Part shown: in pieces, positions 42,726-50,238 of the stretch
How positions within the stretch are numbered: position 1 is the stretch's first letter
How the letters are laid out: the number at the start of each line of letters is the position of its first letter
From: an uncultured Eubacterium sp.
Lineage (GTDB): Bacteria > Bacillota > Clostridia > Lachnospirales > Lachnospiraceae
Direction: 5' to 3'
Length of the DNA stretch: 50,509 bases
Assembly (NCBI GenBank): GCA_910584875.1
Contig: CAJUDA010000014.1
Span: forward strand, 29,716 to 80,224
Program-made: the position numbers and the translations under genes
The notes under the pieces: model-generated
Seen by the model: only the letters and a program-made list of their open reading frames with translations
Told to the model about the DNA's origin: nothing
Database searches by the model: none

Positions 42726-43681
42726 ACGGGGATCACGATCTCTGCCACAAGCCAGTTTACCTGATTATCTTCTTCGTTACATATACGCAGCGTGCCGTCA
42801 TATTTTTCTACGAGACCGGCAACCGTCGTCAGACCAAGCCCTCTGTCATTCCCTTTGGTAGAATAACCTGCCTTCACAAAATGACGGATGTCATCCTGAC
42901 GGATATAATCAGAGTTATTTTTTACCAGGATTCTCACGCACCCCGGATTTTCGGAGATTTCGGCGTAAAGTTTCCTGGATTCCTGCTGTACCAGCGCCTC
43001 TATGGCATTATCAAGCAGAATTCCCAGAATTTCAATCACGCAATATTCCGGTAACGGCAAATTTTTTAAGGATGATAGTTGTACACAATAAGCCGGATCG
43101 CATCCCTGCTCTTCCGCCATCGTGAATTTCGAGTACAGAAATCCCGCAAGTACAGGAGAAGGGACTGCCAGAAGCTTATTGTAACGGTTATCCCTGTTGA
43201 CCTCCTCACAGTACATTCTCTGTTCCCGGATCAATTCCTCTGCCGAGGAGATTGTTTTATATATCCCGGAGAGAGCTATAAGATGATTGTCAAACTCATG
43301 CTGCTTTCTGCGAATCTCCTGCACCAGTTCCCGGTAAGCGCTGCCGTAGGTTTCTTCAAACTCCTGCTCTTTACCACGGATGTACGCCTCCTTTTTCCGC
43401 TTCCGCCACATAACGATCTGCATGCAGAATAAAGCAGCCCACAACCCCAAAAGGAGAGCATCTGTCCCCCGCAGGACATCGCCGGATTTCTTCACTGCGA
43501 GACAGCCAAGGATCATATAAATCTTATTGATATAACCAGTATCCACAACATCCAGAATAATCAGAATAGCGATAGAAAATACAAGATCATAGAAACGAAA
43601 TCTGTACCACTTACTGCAGATATAGATTATGACCAGAAACATGAACACAATTTTAAACAGTTCGCTCACTTGTAAAAGCAT
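42710..43681 (-). CDS. AgrC-like sensor histidine kinase (GHKL type)
   Basis: 323 residues. Three or four N-terminal transmembrane segments (about 5-100), shorter than the usual six to seven of AgrC. The phospho-acceptor His is in IRRKQHEFDNHLIAL, the form used by AgrC-type kinases. ATP-binding marks: GILLDNAIEA (N box) and STKGNDRGLGLTTVAGLVEKYDG (G boxes). It should detect the AgrD-derived peptide and phosphorylate the LytTR regulator. RBS GGGGGAG. It starts 19 bp after the XRE-like gene upstream. Confidence 0.9.
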   Translation of the reverse strand: MLLQVSELFKIVFMFLVIIYICSKWYRFRFYDLVFSIAILIILDVVDTGYINKIYMILGCLAVKKSGDVLRGTDALLLGLWAALFCMQIVMWRKRKKEAYIRGKEQEFEETYGSAYRELVQEIRRKQHEFDNHLIALSGIYKTISSAEELIREQRMYCEEVNRDNRYNKLLAVPSPVLAGFLYSKFTMAEEQGCDPAYCVQLSSLKNLPLPEYCVIEILGILLDNAIEALVQQESRKLYAEISENPGCVRILVKNNSDYIRQDDIRHFVKAGYSTKGNDRGLGLTTVAGLVEKYDGTLRICNEEDNQVNWLVAEIVIPVKRRA

Positions 43682-43700
43682 GTTCCGCTCCCCCCTCTGC

Positions 43701-44063
43701 CTATTCCAGGGAGTCCAGAATTTCCACCAGATAGTGGATCGCTTTTACGACGGAATGCTTTAGCACGGTTTTGGGTTCTTCTTTCTCAATCCGTCCGATC
43801 TCATTCAACAGAAGATCACTTCTCGCCACTCCGCCATATATAAAATTGAGGTCACAATTTAGCTTGTTCAGCAGGATCTCATTATATGGTCCCGAAATGG
43901 CATTGGTACCGTTTAATATTTTGTTCACCGAATCTTTCTCTATACCAAGCAGCTGAGCAAGCTCCTCCCTGGACATGCCAATGGATTCGATAAAATACAG
44001 CAAATTTCTGCCTGCCAGAATATTGGCCGGATTTTTCTTACTGTTATCTGCGGATCTGCTCAT
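43701..44063 (-). CDS. XRE-type regulator co-transcribed with the kinase
   Basis: 120 residues. A helix-turn-helix lies at about 20-75 (NLLYFIESIGMSREELAQLL, GIEKDSVNKILNGTNAISGP), then a C-terminal helical part. It sits 19 bp before the kinase gene. The HTH is less typical than those of the other two XRE proteins. Confidence 0.82.
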   Translation of the reverse strand: MSRSADNSKKNPANILAGRNLLYFIESIGMSREELAQLLGIEKDSVNKILNGTNAISGPYNEILLNKLNCDLNFIYGGVARSDLLLNEIGRIEKEEPKTVLKHSVVKAIHYLVEILDSLE

Positions 44064-44212
44064 ACGGTAACACCTCTTGCTTTTTTCTTTATCATATCAA
44101 CTCTTATTCATATTATGTATGGATTTATAATATTCAAGAGTATCAACAATCCCAAAAGCAGGTATCTTTCCTGTTTCCGTTATGAATGCTGGTCAAACGA
44201 TCAGATCCTATA

Positions 44213-44530
44213 CTACTTTCCCCCTATGCCCTTAAATTCCTTTCCCGTGATGATATAGTCCATGCTGATCCCCAGAGCATTTGAGAGGCGGTACAGGGTC
44301 AGGGCAGAAAAGCCTTTTTTATTTCCTTCAATTTCATATAAGAATTTACAGGAAATCCCAACTTTTTCTGCCAGTTCATCTCTTGTATACCCCCTTTTCA
44401 CTCTCAGGTTGGTAATCCGTATACCAATCCGCTTATCCAGTGTTTTTAGTTTCCGTTTTGCCTCAGTCTTAGCCTTTGCATCTGCTTTTGCATTTGCTTC
44501 CGTTTTTGGATTTTGTTTTGTGTCTGCCAT
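44213..44530 (-). CDS. XRE-family regulator with an Ala/Lys-rich leader
   Basis: 105 residues from ATG 44530 (TTGGAG 9 bases upstream). The first 30 residues are a low-complexity Lys/Ala/Thr/Glu helix (KTEANAKADAKAKTEAKRK). The HTH_3 domain follows (IGIRITNLRVKRGYTRDELA, CKFLYEIEGNKKGFSALTLY, LGISMDYIITGKEF). It is transcribed divergently from agrB across the repeat-rich intergenic region, so it is a natural candidate regulator of agrBD. Confidence 0.88.
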   Translation of the reverse strand: MADTKQNPKTEANAKADAKAKTEAKRKLKTLDKRIGIRITNLRVKRGYTRDELAEKVGISCKFLYEIEGNKKGFSALTLYRLSNALGISMDYIITGKEFKGIGGK

Positions 44531-44660
44531 AGTTTTTTTCTCCAATCTGTTTATTTTTTTGTTACTCCCTACAGTCAGCATCGTACCACATTTTTGTCTC
44601 CAAAGGAGAAATCTGCGTTATGTGGGCACTAATTTGCATCAGAGTATCAAAAATACTGAA

Positions 44661-44776
44661 CTAATGACATTTTACAACAATTTAATGCAAAATTCGCAAA
44701 CATCAGTTAATGTCACTTACTTTTTCATTAATGTAGCTTTTTTCATATCATCATGCCATTTATCAATGCATTAATG
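44661..44776 (+). promoter_or_regulatory. array of TTAATG repeats, probable LytTR sites upstream of agrB
   Basis: CTAATG at 44661 and TTAATG at 44682, 44707, 44728 and 44771. The start-to-start distances are 21, 25, 21 and 43 bp. The copy at 44703-44712 (TCAGTTAATG) resembles the AgrA half-site ACAGTTAAG. Two pairs at 21-bp spacing fit two bound LytTR dimers. They fill the gene-free stretch 44531-44884 between the XRE gene and agrB. Confidence 0.6.
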
Positions 44777-44815
44777 AAAATTTAGGGGCACCTATCGCCA
44801 TATTTCCCACTTTTA

Positions 44816-44844
44816 TTTCAGATTTGTTATATTAATTTTATAAT
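44816..44844 (+). promoter_or_regulatory. putative agrBD promoter
   Basis: TATAAT at 44839-44844, 41 bp before the agrB ATG. The -35 position (TTTCAG at 44816-44821) is poor, consistent with an activated promoter. Confidence 0.5.
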
Positions 44845-44884
44845 TTTTATCCATTCATAACATTTTACATTTTGGAGGGCACTT

Positions 44885-45463
44885 ATGGCCGGCAAAAAAA
44901 GTACATTGGAGAAAACAGAACTTACGAAATTGGAAAAAGCCCGGATTCATTACTTGTTTTTATGTCTCTTTTCTGAGGGCAGTAAATTCCTGATCATGTA
45001 TATTATCTTTCATGCATTGCATATGACCGGGGAATATCTGATCACTCTGATTGTACTATTATCTGTCAGAAATTTCTCTGGCGGGATTCACCTGAAGCAT
45101 TATACCAGTTGTCTGATCTTTACTTTTACATTCATACTCGGCATCATACTGGTTTCAAGAGTTCTAGTGCTCAATCCTGTAATAGAAAGTCTGATCTTAC
45201 TGGCGGCAGCTTCGCTGTTGTTTATCACCGGTCCTGTCACCTCTACAAACCGCCCGGATCTGTCACTGGAACAGAACAAAGCATTTCGCCGCACCGGGGC
45301 GGTAATCATACTGATCTATTCGGTATTATTTCTTTGTATGAGAACACTTACCTGCCATGATCTGATCTTCTGGGTAATTGTTTTTCAGATACTGCAGCTG
45401 ATCGCTGCAAAAATGATAAAAGAAAGGAGAGAACACCATGAAAAACTTTATGAAGAAGCATAA
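44885..45463 (+). CDS. agrB: AgrB-family peptide-processing membrane protease
   Basis: A 192-residue integral membrane cysteine endopeptidase that cuts the C-terminal tail of AgrD and closes the peptide ring. The catalytic pair His69 and Cys76 is in VRNFSGGIHLKHYTSC, with the same 7-residue spacing as in Staphylococcus aureus AgrB. Four to five hydrophobic segments follow (about 33-57, 77-95, 99-115, 135-152, 156-173). RBS TTGGAGG. It overlaps agrD by 26 bp. Confidence 0.94.
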   Translation: MAGKKSTLEKTELTKLEKARIHYLFLCLFSEGSKFLIMYIIFHALHMTGEYLITLIVLLSVRNFSGGIHLKHYTSCLIFTFTFILGIILVSRVLVLNPVIESLILLAAASLLFITGPVTSTNRPDLSLEQNKAFRRTGAVIILIYSVLFLCMRTLTCHDLIFWVIVFQILQLIAAKMIKERREHHEKLYEEA

Positions 45464-45569
45464 TTTTATCCCTCTGTGCAGCCTGGCACTTGCCTTTGTC
45501 GGATTCTTCCACTATCGTGGAGCAAGTCTTCTGTTCTTTGGCGAACCAGAGTATCCGACTGAGGACTGA
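45438..45569 (+). CDS. agrD: AgrD-type autoinducer peptide precursor
   Basis: A 43-residue ORF whose ATG (45438) lies inside the agrB end, with AAAGGAGAG just upstream. N-terminal amphipathic leader (MKNFMKKHNFIPL, then CSLALAFVGFF), then HYRGA, the predicted ring S30-L31-L32-F33-F34 and the acidic tail GEPEYPTED. The tail aligns residue by residue with the DEVEVPKEL tail of S. aureus AgrD-I, which places the AgrB cut after Phe34. The ring residue is Ser, not Cys, so a lactone like that of S. intermedius (STGFF) is expected. Confidence 0.88.
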   Translation: MKNFMKKHNFIPLCSLALAFVGFFHYRGASLLFFGEPEYPTED

Positions 45570-45610
45570 TCTCTGATTTCTAACCTATCACAAAACTATA
45601 TTTCTAAGAG

Positions 45611-45661
45611 AAGAAACTATAAATCAGCGGGAAAGTGCTTTGAGCCGGTTTATAGTTTCTT
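45611..45661 (+). terminator. 13-bp hairpin between agrD and the protease gene
   Basis: AAGAAACTATAAA (45611-45623) pairs perfectly with TTTATAGTTTCTT (45649-45661). It could end the agrBD transcript or act as an attenuator, because the protease RBS starts only 10 bp later. Confidence 0.55.
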
Positions 45662-45685
45662 TCATTATCAAGGAGGAGTTTGAAA

Positions 45686-47794
45686 ATGTATAGAAAGAAA
45701 ACTTTCAGCAAAATCGCTGCCCTGGGACTGAGTGTATGTATGGCAATGTCTGCCACAACCATTCATGCATCGGTACCTCCGTCAGAAAAGGGTTCACAAA
45801 ATACAGATGTGATGCCACAGAATGAGAAAGACTACATCGTAATGACCAGGACAGAACAACAGGCGGACGCCCTGGAACAAAAGTATAACAGCCCGGATAT
45901 ACTGAATACGAATGGGGAAGACTGCCTGCAGGAAAACCAGATGGCTTCTGTGACACTGACAGACCGGGAAGCGGAAAAACTGTCTGCACAGAAAAATATA
46001 ACATTTGTCGAGGAAGATGTGGTGGTGGCGGCAAGCCATACCAATACAGAAAACGATAGAATCCGTAAGAAAAACACCATTGAAAAAGTACAAAAAAGTA
46101 ACGGTGAGGAATGGAACCTGCGGATGATCCACGCTGACCGCGCCCGCAAGATGATCGGGAAAAAGAGAAACAAGGGTAAGAAAGGCAATAAGGACCGTGT
46201 GCGGATCGCAATCCTTGACTCCGGCGTTGACTATAATACCGATATGAATATCGCCGCTACTTTTTCCCTCGTGCCGGGAGAGGAAGACATGAGTCCCTTA
46301 TTTATGGACGCCACCGGACACGGGACGAGTGTCGCCGGACTGGCGGCGGCAAAGGACAACAACCGGGGGATCACCGGCGTCGACCCCTATGCCGAGATCT
46401 ACTCCATACGGGTGCTGGACGATGACAACTGCGCCCCGGTCAGCCGCGTCATCGAGGGTATCTATATGGCGATCGAAGCAAAGGCGGACATCATCAACAT
46501 GAGCTTCGGGGTGGATACGTATTCACAGGCGCTGGCACAGGCAGTCCGGGATGCTGAAAACGCAGGGATCCTCGTGATCGCCGCCGCAGGAAATACCGGA
46601 CTGGCAAAAGAGGCAGGGACAACGTCCACCGTACAGTACCCGGCAGCGCTGGAAGAAGTGCTGGCGGTCGGCTCAGTAGACAAACGGGGCGACCGGGCAG
46701 ACGACAGTGCGACCGGATCGGAAATCAGTCTCACTGCGCCGGGCGAGCTGGTACGGAGCACCGGGATGTTTGGCAGCGGCGAGGTCGTGGAATCAGGCAC
46801 AAGTCTCGCCGCCCCCCAGGCAGCCGGGGCAGCGGCACTGATCCTTGAGAGAGACAAAGACGTATCCCCGGGCTTCGTCCGAGAACTGCTGAAAGCCTCT
46901 GCCAACGCCTACGGAGAAGAGGATGAATACGGGGCAGGTCTGATCGATGTCGGTTATGCGCTGGAGCACTATGATTCCTTTAAGAAGCAGTATAAAGAAA
47001 AAAATCCCTCCCGTACCGTCATACCGGAAAATGAGACAAAGGTGCCTGTGTTCCAGAAGACCGGGTGCGTGAAAGGGTGCTGGAGTCGGAATAATCATGA
47101 AAATCTTGTAAAGAACAATAATGAATATGTAAAAAAGGGCGCCCGTTTTAACGATGGTGATGAGGATCGTTATATTACAGGGAAAGATGAAAACGGAAAA
47201 CCCCTGTATCGTTACCGCGGTATGAGAAACCATCCATGGTGGCATGGCTACTACAAAAAGACACAAAAAGGAAACTATCTCTGCAACTATGCCGCCGCCT
47301 ATCTCTATGAAACAAGGCTGGCAAATGCTGTTGGAAAAAAGACAACAATCCGGCATCCCGGCTTACCGGGCGTCCCCGCTGAAAAGATCCAAAAAGAAAT
47401 CGCACAGATCGACTGGAAAAACATTTTTGGCAAAGTACCATCTAACAAACATAAACGGGATTTTCTCTGGGGGATGGCGATCCATAATCTGTCCGATACC
47501 TTTGCCCACAGTGCTGTAGTTAAAGGAAAATTAATCGATCATACTAAAAGTGATGGAAACCGTGCAGATGCAGACAGAAAAGACATTTGTGAAGACCGAT
47601 GGTATTATGCATCAAAAGCTGTTGGCAAAGCTCTGAAAAAATACAACACCAATACTGATGGAAGCTGGTCTGATTACTTGCCAGTATGCAGCCAGAGCAC
47701 ATTTAAGCTAGTCAATATATACGATAATATAAAAGGCGTATTTGGAGAAGGGGCTGCCAGTCATTTTAAAAAGATAAATGTAACAAAAAAATAA
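45686..47794 (+). CDS. secreted subtilisin-like protease (S8) with I9 pro-domain and C-terminal HNxxDxxxH domain
   Basis: 702 residues from ATG 45686 (AGGAGG 9 bases upstream). Signal peptide to about residue 29. An inhibitor-I9-like pro-domain (KDYIVMTRTEQQADALEQKY ... KNITFVEEDVVVA) lies at about 48-116. Triad: Asp178 (IAILDSGVD), His212 (GHGTSVAG), Ser373 (ESGTSLAAPQ); oxyanion Asn303. A C-terminal domain (about 500-700) has NHPWWHGYY (His516, His520) and LWGMAIHNLSDTFAHSAVV (His600, Asp604, His608). This is the same fusion as in the protease at 33636. It lies directly downstream of agrBD, which suggests quorum control or a role in peptide maturation (inference). Confidence 0.92.
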   Translation: MYRKKTFSKIAALGLSVCMAMSATTIHASVPPSEKGSQNTDVMPQNEKDYIVMTRTEQQADALEQKYNSPDILNTNGEDCLQENQMASVTLTDREAEKLSAQKNITFVEEDVVVAASHTNTENDRIRKKNTIEKVQKSNGEEWNLRMIHADRARKMIGKKRNKGKKGNKDRVRIAILDSGVDYNTDMNIAATFSLVPGEEDMSPLFMDATGHGTSVAGLAAAKDNNRGITGVDPYAEIYSIRVLDDDNCAPVSRVIEGIYMAIEAKADIINMSFGVDTYSQALAQAVRDAENAGILVIAAAGNTGLAKEAGTTSTVQYPAALEEVLAVGSVDKRGDRADDSATGSEISLTAPGELVRSTGMFGSGEVVESGTSLAAPQAAGAAALILERDKDVSPGFVRELLKASANAYGEEDEYGAGLIDVGYALEHYDSFKKQYKEKNPSRTVIPENETKVPVFQKTGCVKGCWSRNNHENLVKNNNEYVKKGARFNDGDEDRYITGKDENGKPLYRYRGMRNHPWWHGYYKKTQKGNYLCNYAAAYLYETRLANAVGKKTTIRHPGLPGVPAEKIQKEIAQIDWKNIFGKVPSNKHKRDFLWGMAIHNLSDTFAHSAVVKGKLIDHTKSDGNRADADRKDICEDRWYYASKAVGKALKKYNTNTDGSWSDYLPVCSQSTFKLVNIYDNIKGVFGEGAASHFKKINVTKK

Positions 47795-47806
47795 TAGAAG
47801 GGAGAC

Positions 47807-47827
47807 GCCGGACATCCCATGCCCGGC
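47807..47827 (+). promoter_or_regulatory. hairpin between RBS and start of the first BspA-like gene
   Basis: GCCGGACA and TGCCCGGC pair with one mismatch. The Shine-Dalgarno (GAAGGGAG) lies just before it and the ATG 10 bases after it. Confidence 0.45.
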
Positions 47828-47837
47828 AGAATAAGCA

Positions 47838-48893
47838 ATGAAAACAAAAAATCTATTGAAGAAATATAGTTTTATGAAAATGGGACTTTGGCTTATTGCC
47901 AGTCTCTCCTTCCTTGCTATGTTGGGTGGCTGTGGAGCAGCCAGCAATGAAGCGACTGCTAGCGGAGCCGCCTCGCAAGCGAACATATCCCGAAAAAACA
48001 TAAAACCGGGTAACAATCCTATACCAGATGAGGATACAGACATTTCTCCTGAAAGCAAAAAACGTGGAAAGATCAGCCTCAGCAAAGATAAAAAAACGAT
48101 TTTTGCCCAGGGTTGGCTTGAAACACATGAACTGGCAGACCGCAGAACGAAAAAGGCAACAAAGATTGTTTTTCGCAAAGATGCCAGGATTCTCGTGGAT
48201 TGGAACATGGACTCTTTCTGTCCCCCACATCTGCAGGATGCCCCTCTGGTAAAAGAGATCGAAGTGGAAGAAGGCAATCCTTTTCTATATGAAATAGATG
48301 GTATGTTGATCCAGCGGGCAGGTGCTGATTTCGATATTGAGTACACAACAGACAGAGAGACCCTGATTCTCTGTGTCCCCGGCAAAAAAGGAGAAATCCG
48401 GATTCCAGAAGGGGTACAGGATATATATACCTCTGCCTTTTATGGATGCTCTGGCATTTCCTCTGTTTTTCTACCGTCCTCTCTGTATGTCGTTGGTGAT
48501 GCTGCGTTTGGAGGTATGAAATCCTGTACAAGTATCCAGTCACAGAAAAACAAAAAGGGGTTTTTTACAAAAAACGGAGTTCTATATCTCCATTATTCAA
48601 ATTCAAGCAGTATTTTAATTGCTTATCCGGCAGGTAAAACAGATAAAATCTTTAAGAATGCACCAAAAAACACCGCTTTCGTATCTGCTGGCGCCTTTCT
48701 GGAAGCAACTCAGCTACAAGAGGTTTACCTTCCTTCCGGGATGAAGACAATAAATGACGGCGCTTTTTGGGGTTGTAAAAACCTCAAAAAAGTCATTGTA
48801 AATAACAAAAAAAGGATAAATGTAGCAGGGGATGCCTTTTTCGGATGTCCAAAACTAAAAGAATATGTAACAGATAAACATGATTATTTGTAA
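47838..48893 (+). CDS. BspA-like leucine-rich-repeat (LRR_5) lipoprotein 1
   Basis: 351 residues. Signal peptide with lipobox LGGC (Cys32), then a low-complexity Ala/Ser/Thr linker. An N-terminal beta domain (about 75-140) is followed by LRR_5/BspA-type repeats with the patterns IRIPEGVQDIYTSAFYGCSG, VFLPSSLYVVGDAAFGG, VYLPSGMKTINDGAFWGCKN and KRINVAGDAFFGCPKL. Lipid-anchored surface protein; such repeats bind host or matrix proteins in other species. It follows the protease gene by 43 bp. Close paralogue of the next gene. Confidence 0.9.
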   Translation: MKTKNLLKKYSFMKMGLWLIASLSFLAMLGGCGAASNEATASGAASQANISRKNIKPGNNPIPDEDTDISPESKKRGKISLSKDKKTIFAQGWLETHELADRRTKKATKIVFRKDARILVDWNMDSFCPPHLQDAPLVKEIEVEEGNPFLYEIDGMLIQRAGADFDIEYTTDRETLILCVPGKKGEIRIPEGVQDIYTSAFYGCSGISSVFLPSSLYVVGDAAFGGMKSCTSIQSQKNKKGFFTKNGVLYLHYSNSSSILIAYPAGKTDKIFKNAPKNTAFVSAGAFLEATQLQEVYLPSGMKTINDGAFWGCKNLKKVIVNNKKRINVAGDAFFGCPKLKEYVTDKHDYL

Positions 48894-48910
48894 AAAGCGA
48901 AGGAGGAGAA

Positions 48911-48931
48911 GCCGGGCATTCCATGCCCGGC
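48911..48931 (+). promoter_or_regulatory. hairpin between RBS and start of the second BspA-like gene
   Basis: GCCGGGCA (48911-48918) pairs perfectly with TGCCCGGC (48924-48931). AAGGAGGAG lies just upstream and the ATG is 11 bases downstream. Same arrangement as before the first BspA-like gene. Confidence 0.5.
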
Positions 48932-48942
48932 AAAATAAAATT

Positions 48943-49995
48943 ATGAAAACCAAAAATTCTTTTAAAAAATATGGTTTAAGAAAAATAGGTCATTGTCTTA
49001 TTGCCTGTCTCTTCTTTCTTCCCATCTTGGGAGGCTGTGGGGCAGCCAGCAATGAAACAACTGCCAGCGGAACCGCCTCTCAAGCGAACATATCCCAAAA
49101 AAACATAAAACCGGGTAACAGTCCTATACCAGATGAAGCTACGGACATTTCTCCTGGAAGCAAAAAACGTGGAAAGATCAGCCTCAGCAAAGACAAAAAA
49201 ACGATCTTTGTCCAAGGCTGGCTGGAAACACATGAACTGACAAACCGCAAAACAGCAAAGGCAACTAAAATTGTCTTTCGCAAAGATGCAGGAATTCTCG
49301 TGGACGGGGATATATTAGATTTCTGTCTTCCGCCCCTGCAGTATGCTCCTCTGGTGAAAGAGATTAAGGTGGAAGAGGGCAATCCTTTTCTATATGAAAA
49401 GGATGGTATGCTGATCCAACGGGCAGGAGCCGACTTCGATTTTGAATACACAACAGACAGAGAAACCCTGATTCTCTGTGTCCCCTGTAAAAAGGGCAAA
49501 ATCCGAATCCCGGAAGGAGTGCAGGATATTTATTCCTCTGCATTTTGGGGATGCTCCGACATAACTTCTGTCTTTCTACCATCCTCACTGAATAACATCG
49601 GTAACGCCGCATTTGGCGGTATGAAATCCTGTAAAAACATCCATCCACCTAAAAACAGCAAAGAGTATATTTCAATAAACGGAGTTCTATACTACTATTC
49701 AAACTCGAACAGTGTTTTAATTGCTTATCCGGCAGGTAAAACAGATAAAATCTTTAATAATGCACCAAAAAACACAGATTTCATATCTGCTGGCGCCTTT
49801 CTGGAAGCAACCCATCTGCAAGAGGTTTATCTTCCTTCCGGGATGGAAAAGATAGATGACGGTGCTTTTGGGGGTTGTAAAAACCTCAGAAAGGTCATTG
49901 TAAAAAACAAAAAAAAGATTAATGAAGTATCAGCACAAGCTTTTTGGGGCTGTCCCAAGCTAAAAGAACGTGTAAAAGATAAATATGAACGATAA
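48943..49995 (+). CDS. BspA-like leucine-rich-repeat (LRR_5) lipoprotein 2
   Basis: 350 residues from ATG 48943; the longer frame from 48880 would add a basic non-signal extension (ICKKRRRRSRAFHARQ) and runs through the previous stop region, so I reject it. Lipobox LGGC, same linker, same N-terminal domain and the same BspA-type repeats as lipoprotein 1. The two differ most in the first half of the repeats and at the ends. Tandem duplicates with a period of about 1.1 kb. Confidence 0.9.
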   Translation: MKTKNSFKKYGLRKIGHCLIACLFFLPILGGCGAASNETTASGTASQANISQKNIKPGNSPIPDEATDISPGSKKRGKISLSKDKKTIFVQGWLETHELTNRKTAKATKIVFRKDAGILVDGDILDFCLPPLQYAPLVKEIKVEEGNPFLYEKDGMLIQRAGADFDFEYTTDRETLILCVPCKKGKIRIPEGVQDIYSSAFWGCSDITSVFLPSSLNNIGNAAFGGMKSCKNIHPPKNSKEYISINGVLYYYSNSNSVLIAYPAGKTDKIFNNAPKNTDFISAGAFLEATHLQEVYLPSGMEKIDDGAFGGCKNLRKVIVKNKKKINEVSAQAFWGCPKLKERVKDKYER

Positions 49996-50076
49996 AATTT
50001 TTACAGCACCCACATAGCTGAGCAGTGCCAATTTGAACCCGTCGTTGAGCTGGGACCGGGATAAGGAGGTGAAAGA

Positions 50077-50118
50077 ATGTATCTGTCTTTTGTACGATGC
50101 AGAGAATGCATTGAATAA
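50077..50118 (+). CDS. 13-codon ORF with a strong ribosome binding site
   Basis: ATG at 50077 follows AAGGAGGTGAAAGA, the best Shine-Dalgarno match in the area, but the frame stops after 13 codons (MYLSFVRCRECIE). It may be a leader peptide or the remains of a gene. A perfect 11-bp inverted repeat (50120-50130 with 50149-50159, GCGTTCTTTTC) follows directly. The gap 49996-50238 holds nothing else I can identify. Confidence 0.3.
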   Translation: MYLSFVRCRECIE

Positions 50119-50238
50119 AGCGTTCTTTTCATATGGCAGCAGACTACCGAAAAGAACGCCCCATTGAAAGCACATTGGAATTATAATACAGGATTTCCTT
50201 TTTGAGAAGAGGAAATCTCACAGAGAGGATGAGAAAAT

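Noticed and set aside
48923..48946. 7-codon leader ORF (MPGKIKL) before the second BspA-like gene
   Set aside because: The ATG lies inside the hairpin and the matching frame before the first BspA-like gene is longer and does not end at the start codon, so only the hairpin is shared.
48880..49995. Longer start for BspA-like lipoprotein 2 at 48880
   Set aside because: It overlaps the end of the previous gene, has no RBS and would bury the lipoprotein signal peptide behind a basic extension.
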